DNA of 53,684 nt from Bacteroidia bacterium (GCA_030426345.1 JAUHYU010000027.1:1-53684); one strand, 5' to 3'. Numbered from the stretch's first letter, positions 8,581 through 17,536 are shown. Translations and numbers: made by a program. Notes: generated by a model from the letters alone, not told the origin.

Positions 8581-9042
8581 CTAGAATGGCACGGCATACG
8601 AATGTTTGATTTCCCCCATCACAAAGGTACTGTGCGCACTCCCGATGTTTTCTATTGAACCCAGATGATTGAGTACAAAATCCTGATAATGCTTCATGTC
8701 TTTTACCAACACCTTTAGCAAAAAGTCAAAATCCCCAGAAACGTTGTAGCACTCAGTGACTTCGTCTATTGACTTGATATCCTGTACGAATTTATTTCCA
8801 ATCTCTTTGGTATGCTGTTTCAATGTAATGTTGCAAAAAACCGTGAGCGACTTATCCAGTTTTTCTGCATCGAGAATGGCTACATACTTTTTGATGTACC
8901 CGGTTTTTTCCAATCTTTTGATCCTCTCAAAAACAGGCGTGGATGAAAGATGAACTTTTTTTGCCAGGTCTTTTGTCGTGATGTTGGAATCCTCTTGGAG
9001 GAGTTTTAAAATTCCAATGTCTGTTTCGTCTAGATTTCCCAT
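8581..9042 (-). CDS. Lrp/AsnC family transcriptional regulator
   Basis: A 153-aa feast/famine-type regulator. The N-terminal winged helix-turn-helix runs from about residue 4 to 60 (L-D-E-T-D-I-G-I-L-K-L-L-Q-E-D, then T-T-K-D-L-A-K-K-V-H-L-S, and R-I-K-R-L-E-K-T-G-Y-I). The C-terminal RAM/AsnC domain, about residues 65-150, carries V-T-E-C-Y-N-V-S-G-D-F-D-F-L-L-K-V, the usual effector-binding and oligomerisation region. It is transcribed divergently from metE across 161 bases. Local regulation of methionine synthesis, with an amino acid as effector, is therefore likely but inferred from position alone. Confidence 0.93.
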   Translation of the reverse strand: MGNLDETDIGILKLLQEDSNITTKDLAKKVHLSSTPVFERIKRLEKTGYIKKYVAILDAEKLDKSLTVFCNITLKQHTKEIGNKFVQDIKSIDEVTECYNVSGDFDFLLKVLVKDMKHYQDFVLNHLGSIENIGSAHSTFVMGEIKHSYAVPF

Positions 9043-9165
9043 AGATTATTTTTCTGTTCAGGCCTGTTTATTTGCCTCTTTTTAGAATTATTAAATGTAT
9101 AATGAAGTAAAAATAGTGTTTTATTCCTAATTAATTTTTTATTAAAGATTTTAATACTTTGATAT

Positions 9166-9173
9166 TAATTTTG
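9166..9173 (+). promoter_or_regulatory. Candidate -7 promoter element for metE (TAATTTTG)
   Basis: It matches the Bacteroidota -7 consensus TAnnTTTG and lies 30 bases before the metE TTG start. No clear TTG-type -33 element is seen about 20 bases upstream. The surrounding 9043-9203 interval is AT-rich and shared with the divergent regulator gene. No SAM or cobalamin riboswitch-like structure was recognised in it. Confidence 0.4.
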
Positions 9174-9203
9174 CGTAGAATTTAAATCTAAAACAACACG
9201 ATT

Positions 9204-11522
9204 TTGAAAACGACAGTATTAGGCTACCCAAGAATTGGTAGCAAAAGGGAACTAAAAAGAGCATCTGAAAAATATTGGAATGGGACTGCGACCATCGATG
9301 AACTTTTAGAAGTTGGTGCTACCATTAGAAAACAAAACTGGCTACTTCAGCAAGCTGCCCAAATCGATCTCATTCCATCCAATGATTTTTCTTTTTATGA
9401 TCAGGTGTTGGATATGTCGCTTACTGTTGGCTGTATCCCCAGCCGGTACGATGAAGTGAAAAACAATAAGAGCCACTTGGACCTTTATTTTGCCATGGCA
9501 CGGGGAATCCAGAAGGATGGCCTTGATGTGACGGCCATGGAAATGACCAAATGGTTTGATACGAATTACCATTATATCGTACCTGAATTTTGCAAGGACC
9601 AAACCTTCGAATTGTTTTCGACTAAAATCATCGACGAATACAAAGAAGCCCTGGCTCTGGGCATCAAGACAAAGCCTGTGATCATAGGCCCGGTTACTTA
9701 CCTCTTTTTGGGAAAAGAAAAAGAGCCTGGATTCCATAGAATTGAATTGCTCGATAGACTTTTGCCGGTCTATCTTGAGTTGCTGCAACAGTTGGATGAT
9801 TTGGGAGTGGAATATGTTCAATTGGACGAGCCATGCCTAGCTTTGAATTTGAAGGACATCGAGCGGGAGGCTATCACAGAAACATATCGCACGTTCGCAG
9901 AAAAATTTCCTAAGCTAAAGGTAATTCTGGCAAACTATTTTGACTGCTATGGAGAAAATCTCTCCACGGCCTTGTCCTTGTCTGTTCACACCTTGCACCT
10001 GGATCTGGTCCGTTGCCCTTCGCAGTTGGATGATATTCTGGAGGCCAAAGAATTCAACAGGGATATTTCTCTTTCGCTCGGTGTAGTTGATGGAAGAAAC
10101 ATTTGGAAAAATGATTTCGAAAACTCCCTAAAAATTATCCAAAAGGCCATAGACGTGTTGGGCAAAGACAATGTTTGGATTGCTTCTTCCTGCTCGCTAT
10201 TGCACAGCCCGTATGATTTGGATTTGGAAACAAATGAGAAAAATTTACCGAAGGAAGTAAAACAGTGGTTAGCATTTGCCAGACAAAAGTTAGAAGAGAT
10301 CGTGACGATCAATAAAATCGCAAATAATGAAGGTTCCGGGGAAATCAGCAAGAAGTTTGAGGCGAACAAGAAAGCAAATCAGAATAGAATAACCTCCACC
10401 CTGATCCATGACCAAAAGGTAAAGCGACGCGTGGCGCATTTAGAGCCCAGCGATGCCCGAAGATATTCGGAATTTCCGATTCGTCAGGCCTTGCAAAAAG
10501 AAGAGCTTCAATTGCCATTGTATCCAACGACAACGATTGGTTCATTTCCTCAGACAAGAGAGGTAAGAAGTTGGAGGGCAAAATTCAAGAAAAATGAATT
10601 GTCAAAAACCGAATATAATCAATTGATTGGGACAGAGACCAAAGAATCCATCAAGTTTCAAGAAGCAACAGGTCTCGACGTGTTGGTACATGGGGAATTT
10701 GAAAGGAATGACATGGTAGAGTATTTTGGGGAACAACTGGAAGGTTTTGCTTTTACTAGCCTTGGCTGGGTACAAAGCTACGGAAGCCGATGCGTGAAAC
10801 CGCCAATCATATTCGGTGATGTGTCGCGCCCCAACCCAATGACAGTCAAGTGGTCAGTCTATGCACAATCTGTTACAGACAAACCTATCAAAGGAATGCT
10901 AACCGGCCCTGTCACTATTTTGCAGTGGTCCTTTGTGAGGAATGACCAACCCCGATCAACAACATGCAAACAAATTGCTCTGGCTATTCGCGATGAAGTG
11001 GCTGACCTTGAAAATGCGGGGTTAAAGATAATCCAAATCGACGAACCTGCGATTCGAGAAGGTTTGCCTCTTCGCAAAGAGGACTGGGAAAACTATCTGA
11101 ACTGGGCTGTAGAATCCTTCAGGATTTCTTCCTGTGGTGTGAAAGACTCGACTCAAATCCACACACACATGTGCTATTCGGAGTTCAATGATATTATTGC
11201 AAGTATCGCCGATTTAGATGCTGATGTGATTACTATAGAAACTTCTCGCTCCAAAATGGAATTGTTGGATGTCTTTGTGGATTTTAAATATCCCAATGAA
11301 ATCGGGCCTGGTGTTTACGATATCCATTCGCCGAGGGTACCAACTGTGGAAGAAATGGAAGACCTTCTTACTAAAGCCAGTAAACTGCTTCCCATCGAGC
11401 ATATCTGGGTAAATCCGGATTGCGGTTTGAAGACGCGGGATTGGCCGGAAACGAAAAATGCGCTTATCAACCTGGTGAGCGCCGCCAAGAAAATGAGAGC
11501 GCAGGTAGAGATTTTGCACTAA
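9204..11522 (+). CDS. metE: Cobalamin-independent methionine synthase (5-methyltetrahydropteroyltriglutamate-homocysteine methyltransferase)
   Basis: Makes methionine by methyl transfer from 5-methyl-tetrahydropteroyl-triglutamate to homocysteine without B12. The 772-aa chain has the two-barrel layout: an N-terminal folate barrel starting with T-V-L-G-Y-P-R-I-G and a C-terminal catalytic barrel with T-T-T-I-G-S-F-P-Q-T-R-E-V-R. Zinc and homocysteine ligands are visible as H655 and C657 (H-T-H-M-C-Y-S), E679 and C740 (N-P-D-C-G-L-K-T-R). Their spacing matches the E. coli enzyme exactly. The start is TTG (9204-9206); no in-frame ATG lies close upstream and the protein begins exactly where the family does. 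It is divergent from an Lrp-type regulator that may control it. Confidence 0.97.
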   Translation: MKTTVLGYPRIGSKRELKRASEKYWNGTATIDELLEVGATIRKQNWLLQQAAQIDLIPSNDFSFYDQVLDMSLTVGCIPSRYDEVKNNKSHLDLYFAMARGIQKDGLDVTAMEMTKWFDTNYHYIVPEFCKDQTFELFSTKIIDEYKEALALGIKTKPVIIGPVTYLFLGKEKEPGFHRIELLDRLLPVYLELLQQLDDLGVEYVQLDEPCLALNLKDIEREAITETYRTFAEKFPKLKVILANYFDCYGENLSTALSLSVHTLHLDLVRCPSQLDDILEAKEFNRDISLSLGVVDGRNIWKNDFENSLKIIQKAIDVLGKDNVWIASSCSLLHSPYDLDLETNEKNLPKEVKQWLAFARQKLEEIVTINKIANNEGSGEISKKFEANKKANQNRITSTLIHDQKVKRRVAHLEPSDARRYSEFPIRQALQKEELQLPLYPTTTIGSFPQTREVRSWRAKFKKNELSKTEYNQLIGTETKESIKFQEATGLDVLVHGEFERNDMVEYFGEQLEGFAFTSLGWVQSYGSRCVKPPIIFGDVSRPNPMTVKWSVYAQSVTDKPIKGMLTGPVTILQWSFVRNDQPRSTTCKQIALAIRDEVADLENAGLKIIQIDEPAIREGLPLRKEDWENYLNWAVESFRISSCGVKDSTQIHTHMCYSEFNDIIASIADLDADVITIETSRSKMELLDVFVDFKYPNEIGPGVYDIHSPRVPTVEEMEDLLTKASKLLPIEHIWVNPDCGLKTRDWPETKNALINLVSAAKKMRAQVEILH

Positions 11523-11541
11523 AAAGCCTCTAAAACCCATG

Positions 11542-11581
11542 AAAATCACTCCATTGCACTTTGATGTAATGGAGTGGTTTT
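11542..11581. terminator. Hairpin terminator after metE
   Basis: AAAATCACTCCATTGCA pairs with TGTAATGGAGTGGTTTT (two G-T wobbles) around a 6-base loop. It starts 20 bases after the metE stop and has A/T-runs on both sides. It can serve metE and the converging flippase gene. Confidence 0.75.
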
Positions 11582-11641
11582 ATGACATATTTTAACTGCC
11601 AAAGCCATGGATTTTAAATGGTTTTCAATGGATTGCCCCCT

Positions 11642-12691
11642 TCATTTCGCATGGAAAAAAACCCGTTTTATCCATCGCGGCAAGAAGATAGCCCCCAATA
11701 GCAAATAAGGATAATAGGTAAAAAGCCGCCATAGCAAGTTCGTGATAAGTGTATAATCCCCGAGGTTTTCTTGAAAAAACATAGGAAAGAAATATTCGGC
11801 AGTGCCACTGCTGCCCGGTGTGGGGGATATCAGCATGACGATCCACAAGATGATCTGCTTGCCAAATATCACAATATGTTCGTGCACCGAGATATTGGCA
11901 AATGCAGCCATCAGGAAGTTGAGCAATAGATAGCGTGACGACCAAATAAAAATAGTGGAAAGAGAAAGGTAAATCCAGAATTTCTTGCCCATGCCCTTGA
12001 GTTGTTCGGAGGCCATGATCATCTCCGTACCGCGTTTGTAGGCTGAATATTGCCACTTTTTCAACAGCTTCGTGGAGGTCACTTTGATCAGCACCCACTT
12101 AAAAAGCCTTGGGTTGATTAGCAAAGCAAAGATCATGACAAATGTATAGATAGCGATCAGCCCATAACTCACAAAGAAAATCGCATTCATACTACTTTCC
12201 ATCATCCCGGAAGTATCTGTTATTGTCGGAAAGACGTGTTCCATCCCAAAAATCAACACAACAGGGGCCGCCAACACAAAAAACAGATTGTCAAAAATTG
12301 CCGTGAGCAACACGAAACCAAGGGCCTTTCCGGGCTTGATGCCTTCCTTCCACAAGATAAAAACTGCCACAGCGGTACCTCCCACCACAGATGGGGTGAC
12401 GGCAGATGCAAATTCCCATAGAATTATGACGTACAAGCTGCTAGTCCAGCTCAGCTCGTTTTTTGTAATGCTTTTGATTCGGAAAATATATCCGGCAAAC
12501 CGAGAAAAGAAAACCAATACCGCCAACAGGATTGGCCAAAACGCAGCATCTGTGATGAGCGTAAGCTTATCCGCCGTAATATTCGGATCGCTAAAAAACA
12601 TGTAAAGAACGATTCCCAAGCCAAGAATGACAGGAACCCAAACTTTGCGCGGATTTAAAGTTTTGAGGATTTTTTTCGAGTCGAGATCCAT
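11642..12691 (-). CDS. Flippase-like integral membrane protein (lysylphosphatidylglycerol synthase TM / UPF0104 family)
   Basis: A 349-aa polytopic inner-membrane protein of the family that includes the MprF membrane domain and AglD2/YbhN-like proteins (PF03706 type). About eight hydrophobic helices can be seen, for example residues 17-34, 47-64, 82-110, 118-140, 165-188 and 250-345. The family's conserved segments are present: W-E-F-A-S-A-V-T-P-S-V-V-G-G-T in the middle and L-I-S-P-T-P-G-S-S-G-T-A-E-Y near residue 295. Members are thought to flip or bind lipid-linked substrates; the substrate here is unknown. There is no soluble MprF-type synthase domain. It starts directly after the scpA stop codon, so the two genes are probably co-transcribed. 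Confidence 0.85.
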   Translation of the reverse strand: MDLDSKKILKTLNPRKVWVPVILGLGIVLYMFFSDPNITADKLTLITDAAFWPILLAVLVFFSRFAGYIFRIKSITKNELSWTSSLYVIILWEFASAVTPSVVGGTAVAVFILWKEGIKPGKALGFVLLTAIFDNLFFVLAAPVVLIFGMEHVFPTITDTSGMMESSMNAIFFVSYGLIAIYTFVMIFALLINPRLFKWVLIKVTSTKLLKKWQYSAYKRGTEMIMASEQLKGMGKKFWIYLSLSTIFIWSSRYLLLNFLMAAFANISVHEHIVIFGKQIILWIVMLISPTPGSSGTAEYFFPMFFQENLGDYTLITNLLWRLFTYYPYLLLGAIFLPRWIKRVFFHAK

Positions 12692-13441
12692 CTATTTCAC
12701 TAATTCCTTTTCCAACCCTTCAATCCAAAAATTGTTATAGCCCTCACCTAGATTAAGCCTGATTTGTTGTAGCTGAAGCAATTCCAAAATGGCCAAAAAA
12801 TTATATATCACCTCAATTTTCTCGTTACTGTATTCGATCACTTGGGTAAAAGAAAGCCTGTGTTTTTCCATGACTTTGGACATGATAAAGTCTTTTTGCT
12901 GGGCAATTGTGAAGGGATATTGAACTACGTTGTGCGTGGGTTTTTCAGATTCAATCTCAAACCGCCGCAATACTTTTTGATATACTTTGAGTAATTTGTA
13001 CAAATCGATGTGTTGCATTTCGCTTTCTACATTCACGGTTTCCGAGAGCTTTTTGATCTCCTTGATCACATTCCCACGTTTTTCTTTTTGTAGTTGTGCA
13101 GATTCTAATCCTGCCAACTCTTCCAGTACCGATTTGTATTTTTTATATTCCAGCAAGTGCTTGACCAGTTCTTCCCGGGGGTCAATTTCATTGCCTTCCT
13201 CATCTAGTTGCGGGCGGGGTAACAGCATTTTTGCTTTAATGCGCATGAGTTTTGCAGCTACCAAAATGAATTCACTAGCTACCTCGATATTCAGCTTTTC
13301 CAGTTCCTTCAGATACTCCAGAAAGTTTTTGGTGATCTGGGAAATGGGAATGTCGTAAATATCCAACTCATCCCTTTCGATAAAGAATAGGAGCAAATCG
13401 AACGGCCCTTCAAATAGTGGAATTTTTACTTCAAAACTCAA
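12692..13441 (-). CDS. scpA: Segregation and condensation protein A
   Basis: Kleisin subunit that bridges the Smc heads and works with ScpB in chromosome condensation and segregation. The 249-aa protein starts with the family hallmark F-E-G-P-F-D-L-L-L-F-F-I, followed by D-I-Y-D-I-P-I-S-Q-I-T. The middle part is charged and helical, and the C-terminal winged-helix has V-I-Y-N-F-L-A-I-L-E-L-L-Q-L. The start codon is TTG (13439-13441), with no in-frame ATG nearby upstream and the homologous N-terminus beginning at once. Its stop codon abuts the start of the flippase-like gene. scpB is not in the window. Confidence 0.94.
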   Translation of the reverse strand: MSFEVKIPLFEGPFDLLLFFIERDELDIYDIPISQITKNFLEYLKELEKLNIEVASEFILVAAKLMRIKAKMLLPRPQLDEEGNEIDPREELVKHLLEYKKYKSVLEELAGLESAQLQKEKRGNVIKEIKKLSETVNVESEMQHIDLYKLLKVYQKVLRRFEIESEKPTHNVVQYPFTIAQQKDFIMSKVMEKHRLSFTQVIEYSNEKIEVIYNFLAILELLQLQQIRLNLGEGYNNFWIEGLEKELVK

Positions 13442-13496
13442 TTGAACGTATTTTTTAGCTTGCGGATTCGAGCAAAAAACTCAAATATTAACAGGC

Positions 13497-13504
13497 CAAA
13501 GATA
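13497..13504 (-). promoter_or_regulatory. Candidate -7 promoter element for scpA (TATCTTTG)
   Basis: On the minus strand TATCTTTG matches TAnnTTTG and lies 55 bases before the scpA start. No obvious -33 TTG is seen. It lies in the 203-base interval divergent from dxs, which otherwise holds AT-rich sequence with no gene. Confidence 0.35.
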
Positions 13505-13549
13505 TTTATATTAAACTGATTAATAATAAGCATTAAAGAAAAATTAATG

Positions 13550-13557
13550 TAATTTTG
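13550..13557 (+). promoter_or_regulatory. Candidate -7 promoter element for dxs (TAATTTTG)
   Basis: It matches TAnnTTTG and would give a leader of roughly 80 bases before the dxs ATG. The -33 element is not clear. It is identical to the octamer proposed for metE. Confidence 0.4.
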
Positions 13558-13644
13558 CCCCGTCCAATGCATTTTATGGTTCCAAAAGCTTGAGATACCA
13601 CGGAACAATCATGATGTTTCGGGCGATTAAAAATACAGTAGATT

Positions 13645-15564
13645 ATGCTAATTCAACCTGGCGACATCCTTGCAAATATCAACTCACCTGATGATGTAAA
13701 AAAACTTGATCAAACCCAACTCATCACACTTTGTAACGAATTACGCCAGTTTATTGTAGATAATGTTTCCGTCTATGGAGGACATTTTGGCGCCAGCCTT
13801 GGCGTGATCGAGCTTACAGTTGCCCTGCATTATGTGTTCAACACACCCTACGACCAATTGATCTGGGATGTGGGCCATCAGGCTTACGGGCATAAAATAT
13901 TGACCGGGAGAAAGGACAATTTCTCTACCAATAGAACTTACAATGGCCTTTCAGGATTCCCAAAAAGAGGCGAAAGTCCATACGATGCTTTTGGTGTCGG
14001 ACATTCTTCTACTTCGATCTCTGCCGGATTGGGAATGGCCATCGCATCCAAATATAAAGAAGAAAAGGACCGACAACACATTGCTGTAATCGGCGATGGC
14101 GCACTGACCGGAGGGATGGCATTTGAGGCGATGAATCACGCTGGAGTTTCTAATAGCAACCTGCTGATCGTGCTGAACGACAATTGTATGTCGATTGATC
14201 CAAACGTTGGCGCACTCAAGGATTACTTGACAGACATTACCACTTCGCAAACCTATAATAAGGTGAAAAATGATGTGTGGAAAATATTGGGAAAAATGAG
14301 CAAATTTGGCAAAAGCGCTCAGGAAATAGCTTCTAAGCTAGACACCAGCCTCAAGTCCATGATCCTCCATCAAAGCAATTTATTTGAATCATTGAACCTT
14401 AGGTACTTTGGCCCTGTAGATGGTCATGATGTCGACCACCTCGTACATGTGATGAATGATTTGAAAAAGATTCCTGGACCAAAAATATTGCATTGCATTA
14501 CGACCAAAGGGAAGGGTTTTGCACTGGCAGAAAAAGATCAAACCAAATGGCACGCTCCAGGGAAATTTGACAAAGTGACCGGAGTAATCCGAAAGAAGGA
14601 GGTTGAAACACCTCAGCCGCCAAAATATCAGGATGTATTTGGTGAAACACTCCTAGAATTAGCAAGGCAAAATGACAAAATAATGGGAGTGACACCAGCG
14701 ATGCCTTCGGGTTCTTCGCTTAACATGATGATGAAAGAAATGCCTGATCGCGCATTTGATGTGGGCATTGCCGAGCAGCATGCTGTGACTTTTTCAGCCG
14801 GTTTGGCCACGCAGGGTATGATTCCATTTTGCAATATTTATTCCACGTTTATGCAGCGTGCCTATGATCAGGTGATTCATGATGTGGCTATTCAGAAACT
14901 GCCTGTGGTATTTTGCCTAGACCGTGCCGGACTTGTAGGTGCGGATGGGCCCACACATCATGGGGCTTATGACATTGCTTACATGCGATGCATTCCGAAT
15001 ATGGTGATAGCTGCACCCATGAACGAAGTGGAGTTACGCAATATCATGTTCACCGCTCAGCAGCCGGGTAATGGCCCAATTTCCATAAGGTATCCTCGTG
15101 GCCAAGGTGTGACGGTTGACTGGAAAAAGCCCTTCAAATCCATGGAAATAGGCAAGGGAAGAAAAATTTGTGATGGTGAGGATATGGCAATTTTAACGAT
15201 TGGCCATGTAGGCAATGCGGCAGTTGACGCTTGTAAAAATCTAGAGGAATCTGGCGTGAATCCAGCTCATTATGATCTACGCTTTGCCAAGCCTTTGGAT
15301 GAAGCTTTGCTACACGAAATTTTCAAATCTTTCGATAAAATAATTACCGTGGAAGATGGTTGTTTACCGGGTGGCTTTGGATCTTCCATTTTAGAATTTA
15401 TGGCAGACCATCAATACTCAGCCCAAGTTATACGTTTGGGAATTCCTGATGCTATCGTAGAGCATGGTGAGCCCGGACAATTACACGAAGAATGTGGCTA
15501 CGATGCCAATGGAATCCAACAGGCAATTGTCAAGTTATTGCAAAAGGAAACCATCACAAGCTAA
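13645..15564 (+). CDS. dxs: 1-deoxy-D-xylulose-5-phosphate synthase
   Basis: Thiamine-diphosphate enzyme that condenses pyruvate and glyceraldehyde 3-phosphate to DXP, the first step of the MEP isoprenoid pathway. The 639-aa length is normal. It shows W-D-V-G-H-Q-A-Y-G-H-K near residue 74 and the ThDP/Mg motif G-D-G-A-L-T-G-G with the matching N-D-N (residues 150-180). The central F-G-P-V-D-G-H-D and the catalytic glutamate E377 in D-V-G-I-A-E-Q-H-A are also present. The C-terminal domain has D-G-P-T-H-H-G and the V-E-D-G-C-L-P-G-G-F-G-S end. An alpha/beta hydrolase gene follows after two bases, so both are likely on one transcript. Confidence 0.97.
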   Translation: MLIQPGDILANINSPDDVKKLDQTQLITLCNELRQFIVDNVSVYGGHFGASLGVIELTVALHYVFNTPYDQLIWDVGHQAYGHKILTGRKDNFSTNRTYNGLSGFPKRGESPYDAFGVGHSSTSISAGLGMAIASKYKEEKDRQHIAVIGDGALTGGMAFEAMNHAGVSNSNLLIVLNDNCMSIDPNVGALKDYLTDITTSQTYNKVKNDVWKILGKMSKFGKSAQEIASKLDTSLKSMILHQSNLFESLNLRYFGPVDGHDVDHLVHVMNDLKKIPGPKILHCITTKGKGFALAEKDQTKWHAPGKFDKVTGVIRKKEVETPQPPKYQDVFGETLLELARQNDKIMGVTPAMPSGSSLNMMMKEMPDRAFDVGIAEQHAVTFSAGLATQGMIPFCNIYSTFMQRAYDQVIHDVAIQKLPVVFCLDRAGLVGADGPTHHGAYDIAYMRCIPNMVIAAPMNEVELRNIMFTAQQPGNGPISIRYPRGQGVTVDWKKPFKSMEIGKGRKICDGEDMAILTIGHVGNAAVDACKNLEESGVNPAHYDLRFAKPLDEALLHEIFKSFDKIITVEDGCLPGGFGSSILEFMADHQYSAQVIRLGIPDAIVEHGEPGQLHEECGYDANGIQQAIVKLLQKETITS

Positions 15565-15566
15565 CT

Positions 15567-16346
15567 ATGCAGCCTTCTTTTTATTATACTTCTGGCCATG
15601 GATTTCCGGTGGTTTTTATCCATGGGTTTTGCGAGTCTGGGACACTATGGAAACCCCTGAGCGAAACACTTTCAGATGAATTTAAAATTATTTGCCCCGA
15701 TCTTCCTGGGTTTGGTAAAAGCTCCTTGCCTCCATCAGATTTTTCTTTGACAGATATCGGGGATGGATTGGTAAGCTGGCTACAAAGTTTGGAGATTTTT
15801 GAGTGTATCGTGATCGGTCACTCTCTTGGTGGCTATATTGCTCTGGAAATGTTGCGTAAGCATAGTGGGTTTGTAAAAGGTATTGGTCTTTTGAATTCCT
15901 CTGCTTTTGAAGATCCTGCCGACAAAAAGGAAAACAGAAACAAATTGATTTCATTTATTCAAAGCCATGGGGTAGAGCCATTTATCAAGACGTTTGTACC
16001 TTCCTTGTTCTATCCAGAAACAGCAAAAAAGCATCAAAAAACCATGGATTATATCGGTGCAGAGGGTTTATCAATCCAAGATGAATCTGTAATGAAATAT
16101 GCCGCCGCCATGCGCGATCGTGTAGATAGCATGGATTTATTGGACATTTATAAAGATAGAATCTTGCTGATTGCTGGAGAGCATGACCAAAATGTACCAC
16201 TTGAAAAATCTAAGGAAATGGCAAGAACCATCTCTCCGGATAATGTACACATCCTACCCGAAAGTGCACATATGAGCGTGATCGAACAAAGCGAAATGTG
16301 CTACGATGCTATTAGGAAATTTGTTCGAAAGCTCAGTTTGGAGTAA
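15567..16346 (+). CDS. Alpha/beta-fold hydrolase
   Basis: A 259-aa cytoplasmic-type hydrolase of the abhydrolase_1 group; substrate unknown. The oxyanion loop is F-I-H-G-F-C near residue 17. The nucleophile elbow G-H-S-L-G-G places Ser86, the acid is Asp207 in A-G-E-H-D-Q-N-V-P, and the histidine is His235 in E-S-A-H-M-S-V. The start is ATG 15567, two bases after the dxs stop. A longer frame exists upstream, but it overlaps dxs and lacks homologous sequence. Linkage to dxs suggests co-expression and perhaps a metabolic esterase role. Confidence 0.9.
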   Translation: MQPSFYYTSGHGFPVVFIHGFCESGTLWKPLSETLSDEFKIICPDLPGFGKSSLPPSDFSLTDIGDGLVSWLQSLEIFECIVIGHSLGGYIALEMLRKHSGFVKGIGLLNSSAFEDPADKKENRNKLISFIQSHGVEPFIKTFVPSLFYPETAKKHQKTMDYIGAEGLSIQDESVMKYAAAMRDRVDSMDLLDIYKDRILLIAGEHDQNVPLEKSKEMARTISPDNVHILPESAHMSVIEQSEMCYDAIRKFVRKLSLE

Positions 16347-16412
16347 GGATAGAATGGATATTAAAACTGGAATATTTTGTAATTACTCAATTATTAAAAC
16401 AAACCCATTAAA

Positions 16413-17144
16413 ATGAAGATATTTGTAACAATAATTTCACTTATTATTTATACAACCTGTCTAGGGCAGGATAAAAACATAACCGGAATTGTTGTTGACA
16501 AAGAGACTCAAATTCCTTTAAAAATGGCCAATGTTATAGTTCTGGGAACCATACACGGAACAATAACCAATACTAATGGACATTTTGAACTTTCAAATAA
16601 ATTCAAAAATAAAGATGCTGTTGTTTCGTATTCGGGATATAATGATCAAACTATTAATCTAAGATCTAAAAAGGCAATTTTAGTTGAATTGGAGAAAGAA
16701 AAAGTCTTACTTCCTACAATGAACATCGGATTAGGTGATTATACTGGTCCAAGCAAGTATATTGAATTTGACCAAAAATTGTATGAAGAAACATTGAAAG
16801 ATAGAACCTCTAAAAATGAAGAAGGGCTGATGATTGTGGAGCAAGGGGCTAACTTTTATGGTGGAATTAATAATTTATATGCATTTCTTGCTACAAAATT
16901 TGAGTATCCGAAGAAAGTGCTAGAGATAAATCAGAGTGACAGAGTAATTCTCGAATTTACTGTTGCGAAAGACGGGATTGCAGGAGGTTTGGCCATCGTA
17001 AAAGGCAATGTGCAGAACGGTGTAAATGAACAGTTAGAAAAGGTCTTCAGTAAAATGCCAAAATGGTATCCCGCAAGTCAAAGAGGTCAACCTGTTGATC
17101 AAAATTTTATTGCCATAATAATTTATAATCCTAACCGGCAGTAA
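16413..17144 (+). CDS. Carboxypeptidase-regulatory-like domain plus TonB C-terminal-like domain protein
   Basis: A 243-aa exported protein of no known function. A signal peptide (I-Y-T-T-C-L-G-Q) is followed by a carboxypeptidase D regulatory-like beta domain, about residues 24-95 (I-T-G-I-V-V-D-K-E-T through G-T-I-T-N-T-N-G-H-F). The C-terminal 100 residues resemble a TonB C-terminal fold, with F-T-V-A-K-D-G and the typical K-M-P-K-W-Y-P-A-S-Q-R-G-Q-P-V motif near residue 215. In Bacteroidota such domain pairs are often part of envelope proteins with TonB-like ends. No ExbB/ExbD is nearby and no inner-membrane anchor beyond the signal peptide is seen. The codon use and AT-rich surroundings (66-base gap upstream) are unremarkable. 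Confidence 0.75.
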   Translation: MKIFVTIISLIIYTTCLGQDKNITGIVVDKETQIPLKMANVIVLGTIHGTITNTNGHFELSNKFKNKDAVVSYSGYNDQTINLRSKKAILVELEKEKVLLPTMNIGLGDYTGPSKYIEFDQKLYEETLKDRTSKNEEGLMIVEQGANFYGGINNLYAFLATKFEYPKKVLEINQSDRVILEFTVAKDGIAGGLAIVKGNVQNGVNEQLEKVFSKMPKWYPASQRGQPVDQNFIAIIIYNPNRQ

Positions 17145-17227
17145 ATAAACAAGTCCAAACCTAGTTTGAAATTTAAGTGTTACGAAATCTGGTTTCACTT
17201 GGAACATTTAGGGTTGAATTGTTAAAA

Positions 17228-17536
17228 TCACAAAAAATTCCGAACAGATTGAATCAACGCCATTTTTGACATGGCTCCAGATTGTCTCCATAAAATTTCT
17301 CCTTGACGGAAAAGTATGAGCGTAGGGACGCCTTTGATACCATATTGAGCAGCAGCATTTTGGTTTTTGTCCACATTTACTTTGATTACTTTTACGCGCC
17401 CATGAAGCGCAGATGCTACTTCCTGTACGATCGGTGAAAGTACTTTGCAAGGGCTACACCAATCGGCATAAAAGTCGACCAGAACCGGAGATGGTGAATT
17501 CTTAATCAAATTGGAAAATGATTTTTTGGCAGACAT
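17228..17536 (-). CDS. trxA: Thioredoxin
   Basis: Cytoplasmic disulfide reductase of 102 aa. The active site is W-C-S-P-C-K (Cys27 and Cys30), with Ser in place of the usual Gly. The supporting motifs are V-D-F-Y-A-D and the cis-proline loop K-G-V-P-T-L-I-L-F near residue 73. No signal peptide is present. It converges with the upstream plus-strand gene across 83 bases and is followed on its 5' side by a 124-base AT-rich gap before the DUF5995-like gene. The Ser variant is found in some thioredoxins and should still be redox-active; the partner is not known. Confidence 0.94.
   Translation of the reverse strand: MSAKKSFSNLIKNSPSPVLVDFYADWCSPCKVLSPIVQEVASALHGRVKVIKVNVDKNQNAAAQYGIKGVPTLILFRQGEILWRQSGAMSKMALIQSVRNFL

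Noticed and set aside
9043-9203. SAM or cobalamin riboswitch before metE
   Set aside because: No conserved stem pattern or terminator/antiterminator pair is visible in the gap, which is short and AT-rich.
9342-9821. A 159-codon minus-strand frame inside metE
   Set aside because: It lies wholly within the folate barrel of metE and its translation has no family features.
11625-12098. A 157-codon minus-strand frame overlapping the flippase-like gene
   Set aside because: It is in another frame of the same strand as a well-supported membrane protein and lacks helices or motifs of its own.
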